A stretch of DNA of 5,852 nt from the NCBI GenBank assembly GCA_934725785.1, contig CAKVCS010000070.1:1-5852 (forward strand). Direction: 5' to 3'. The stretch is from an uncultured Bacteroidales bacterium (GTDB lineage: Bacteria; Bacteroidota; Bacteroidia; Bacteroidales; Marinilabiliaceae). Shown piece after piece: positions 4,854 through 5,852 of the stretch. Numbering within the stretch: position 1 is the stretch's first letter; every line of letters starts with the position of its first letter. Under the pieces are notes generated by a model. The model did not search any database and had not been told where the DNA came from. It worked only from the letters and a program-made list of their open reading frames with translations. The translations under genes and the position numbers were made by a program.

Positions 4854-5852
4854 TTATCGGCCTATCAGAAATCTTACTATGTCCGCCCCGTTGGCATACA
4901 CCACCAGCAGCAGGATAAGCGTCATGCCGATGGTCTGAGCCACTTCGAGGACCCTCTCGCTGGCCTTGTAGCCCGTTATCATCTCCACAATGACGAACAT
5001 CAAGTGGCCCCCGTCAAGCCCCGGTATTGGCAATATGTTCATCACCGCCAGTATTATGGCGAAGAACGCCGTGTTGAACCAGAAGGCCTGCCAGCTCCAC
5101 TGCGAGGGGAACATCTTGGCCATGGTGCCGAAGCCGCCTACCTTGGTCGCGCCCTCCTTCGTGAATAGCATCGGCAGCTGTTTGCAATAGTTCACCAGCA
5201 GGTCCTTGCCCTTCTTTACGCCGGCAGGCAGGGCCTCGAAGAATCCGTAGCTGACGGTTTTCGGGGTCAGCCACCGCGTGGGCTCGCAATTGTATATTCC
5301 GATCTTCCCGTCGCTGCCTATGTGGGCGCTGAGCGTGTCCACGCCGCCAGCCTGCCGGGCGACGACTATGCTCACTTCGCCGCCCTTGAGGCTGTCCATC
5401 ACAGTCGCGAACTCATAGAACGACGGGTTGGCGATATAGCCGGCGCTGATTACCGAGTCGCCCTTCACGAGGCCGCAAGCCTCGGCGGGGCTGCCCGTCA
5501 CCACCGAGTCGACAACGGTCGGCACTCTGAATGCGAACAGGGCCTGGCTGTCGTTGCCGCGGAGTATGTCGCGGAAAAAGTCGTGCGGAAGCTTTATGCT
5601 CATGGGCTCGCCTCCGCGGACAATGTCCACCGTGCAAGTGTCGTCAAATATTATGGCGTTGGCCGCGTCCTTATATGTCTCGCACGCAGTGCCGTTCACG
5701 CCGGCCACCACGTCGCCATTCCGGAAGCCAGCGCTCTTCATCACGTCGCTGAAGTCGAACCCGTTGCGGCCTTCCGACAGGGGCAGGTATGTCTCGCCGT
5801 AGGAGTAAGCCATAATCCAGAATATCAGGGGGGCGGTCAAGAGGTTCACCAT
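4854..5852 (-). CDS. rseP: RseP-family site-2 intramembrane metalloprotease, C-terminal part (N-terminus outside window)
   Basis: RseP-type proteases cut transmembrane segments, typically releasing ECF sigma factors from anti-sigma factors or clearing signal-peptide remnants, in the inner membrane. The frame is open to the right edge; its first visible residue aligns inside transmembrane segment 2, so the 332 residues are the C-terminal part. The HExxH zinc motif must lie beyond the edge and could not be checked. Seen here: the hydrophobic stretch NLLTAPLIFWIMAY (3-16); a first PDZ (about 38-90, FRNGDVVAGVNG) and a second PDZ (about 111-186, VDSVVTGSPAEACGLVKGD); then a membrane segment with NILPIPGLDGGHL (272-284), whose Asp280 in the LDG motif is the third zinc ligand in this family; and a last hydrophobic segment (308-321). 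The gene ends in TAA 31 bp before the transglycosylase ATG. In many Bacteroidota dxr lies just upstream of rseP; this would be off the window. Confidence 0.95.
   Translation of the reverse strand: MVNLLTAPLIFWIMAYSYGETYLPLSEGRNGFDFSDVMKSAGFRNGDVVAGVNGTACETYKDAANAIIFDDTCTVDIVRGGEPMSIKLPHDFFRDILRGNDSQALFAFRVPTVVDSVVTGSPAEACGLVKGDSVISAGYIANPSFYEFATVMDSLKGGEVSIVVARQAGGVDTLSAHIGSDGKIGIYNCEPTRWLTPKTVSYGFFEALPAGVKKGKDLLVNYCKQLPMLFTKEGATKVGGFGTMAKMFPSQWSWQAFWFNTAFFAIILAVMNILPIPGLDGGHLMFVIVEMITGYKASERVLEVAQTIGMTLILLLVVYANGADIVRFLIGR

Noticed and set aside
4854..5852. Treating the rightmost gene as a complete protein with Met at 5852
   Set aside because: The first residue falls in the second transmembrane segment of the RseP family and the HExxH motif is missing because it lies beyond the edge, not because it is lost.

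Overview
The window looks like ordinary chromosome from a GC-rich member of the Bacteroidota, probably Bacteroidales. The clearest lineage marker is a lipoprotein I recognise as DUF4837, a family I know only from this phylum. A RseP-type protease, a MltD-like transglycosylase, PdxA and GluQ in one tight cluster, weak use of Shine-Dalgarno sites and A-rich start regions fit the same picture. Genus cannot be settled from the sequence. I see no mobile element, CRISPR array, tRNA, rRNA or defence module.

Layout: the left edge (2-400, plus strand) holds the C-terminal OmpA-like peptidoglycan-binding domain of a protein whose start lies outside the window. It converges, with only 19 bp between stop codons, on a block of five co-directional minus-strand genes filling the rest. 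In transcription order (right to left) these are: rseP C-terminal part (5852-4854, N-terminus off the window), a MltD-like lytic transglycosylase with LysM modules (4822-3614), a DUF4837 lipoprotein (3564-2548), pdxA (2527-1481) and gluQ (1376-420). Gaps are 31, 49, 20 and 104 bp. No Bacteroidota-type promoter (TTG / TAnnTTTG) was found in the gaps, so the block is most simply an operon driven from upstream of rseP. The 104-bp gap before gluQ is the only one with elaborate structure: a strong hairpin, a small GNRA-loop hairpin, a competing pairing next to the gluQ start, and two abutting micro-ORFs.

Functionally the block joins envelope maintenance (intramembrane protease, peptidoglycan cleavage, a lipoprotein of unknown function) with cofactor synthesis (PdxA, pyridoxal phosphate) and tRNA modification (GluQ, glutamyl-queuosine on tRNA-Asp). 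Nothing here amounts to a new system. The items best worth a second look are the uncharacterised DUF4837 lipoprotein, the pdxA-gluQ intercistronic RNA structure, a striking preference for the AUA isoleucine codon in GC-rich DNA (22 of 30 Ile codons in pdxA), and a small tandem duplication inside a signal peptide.
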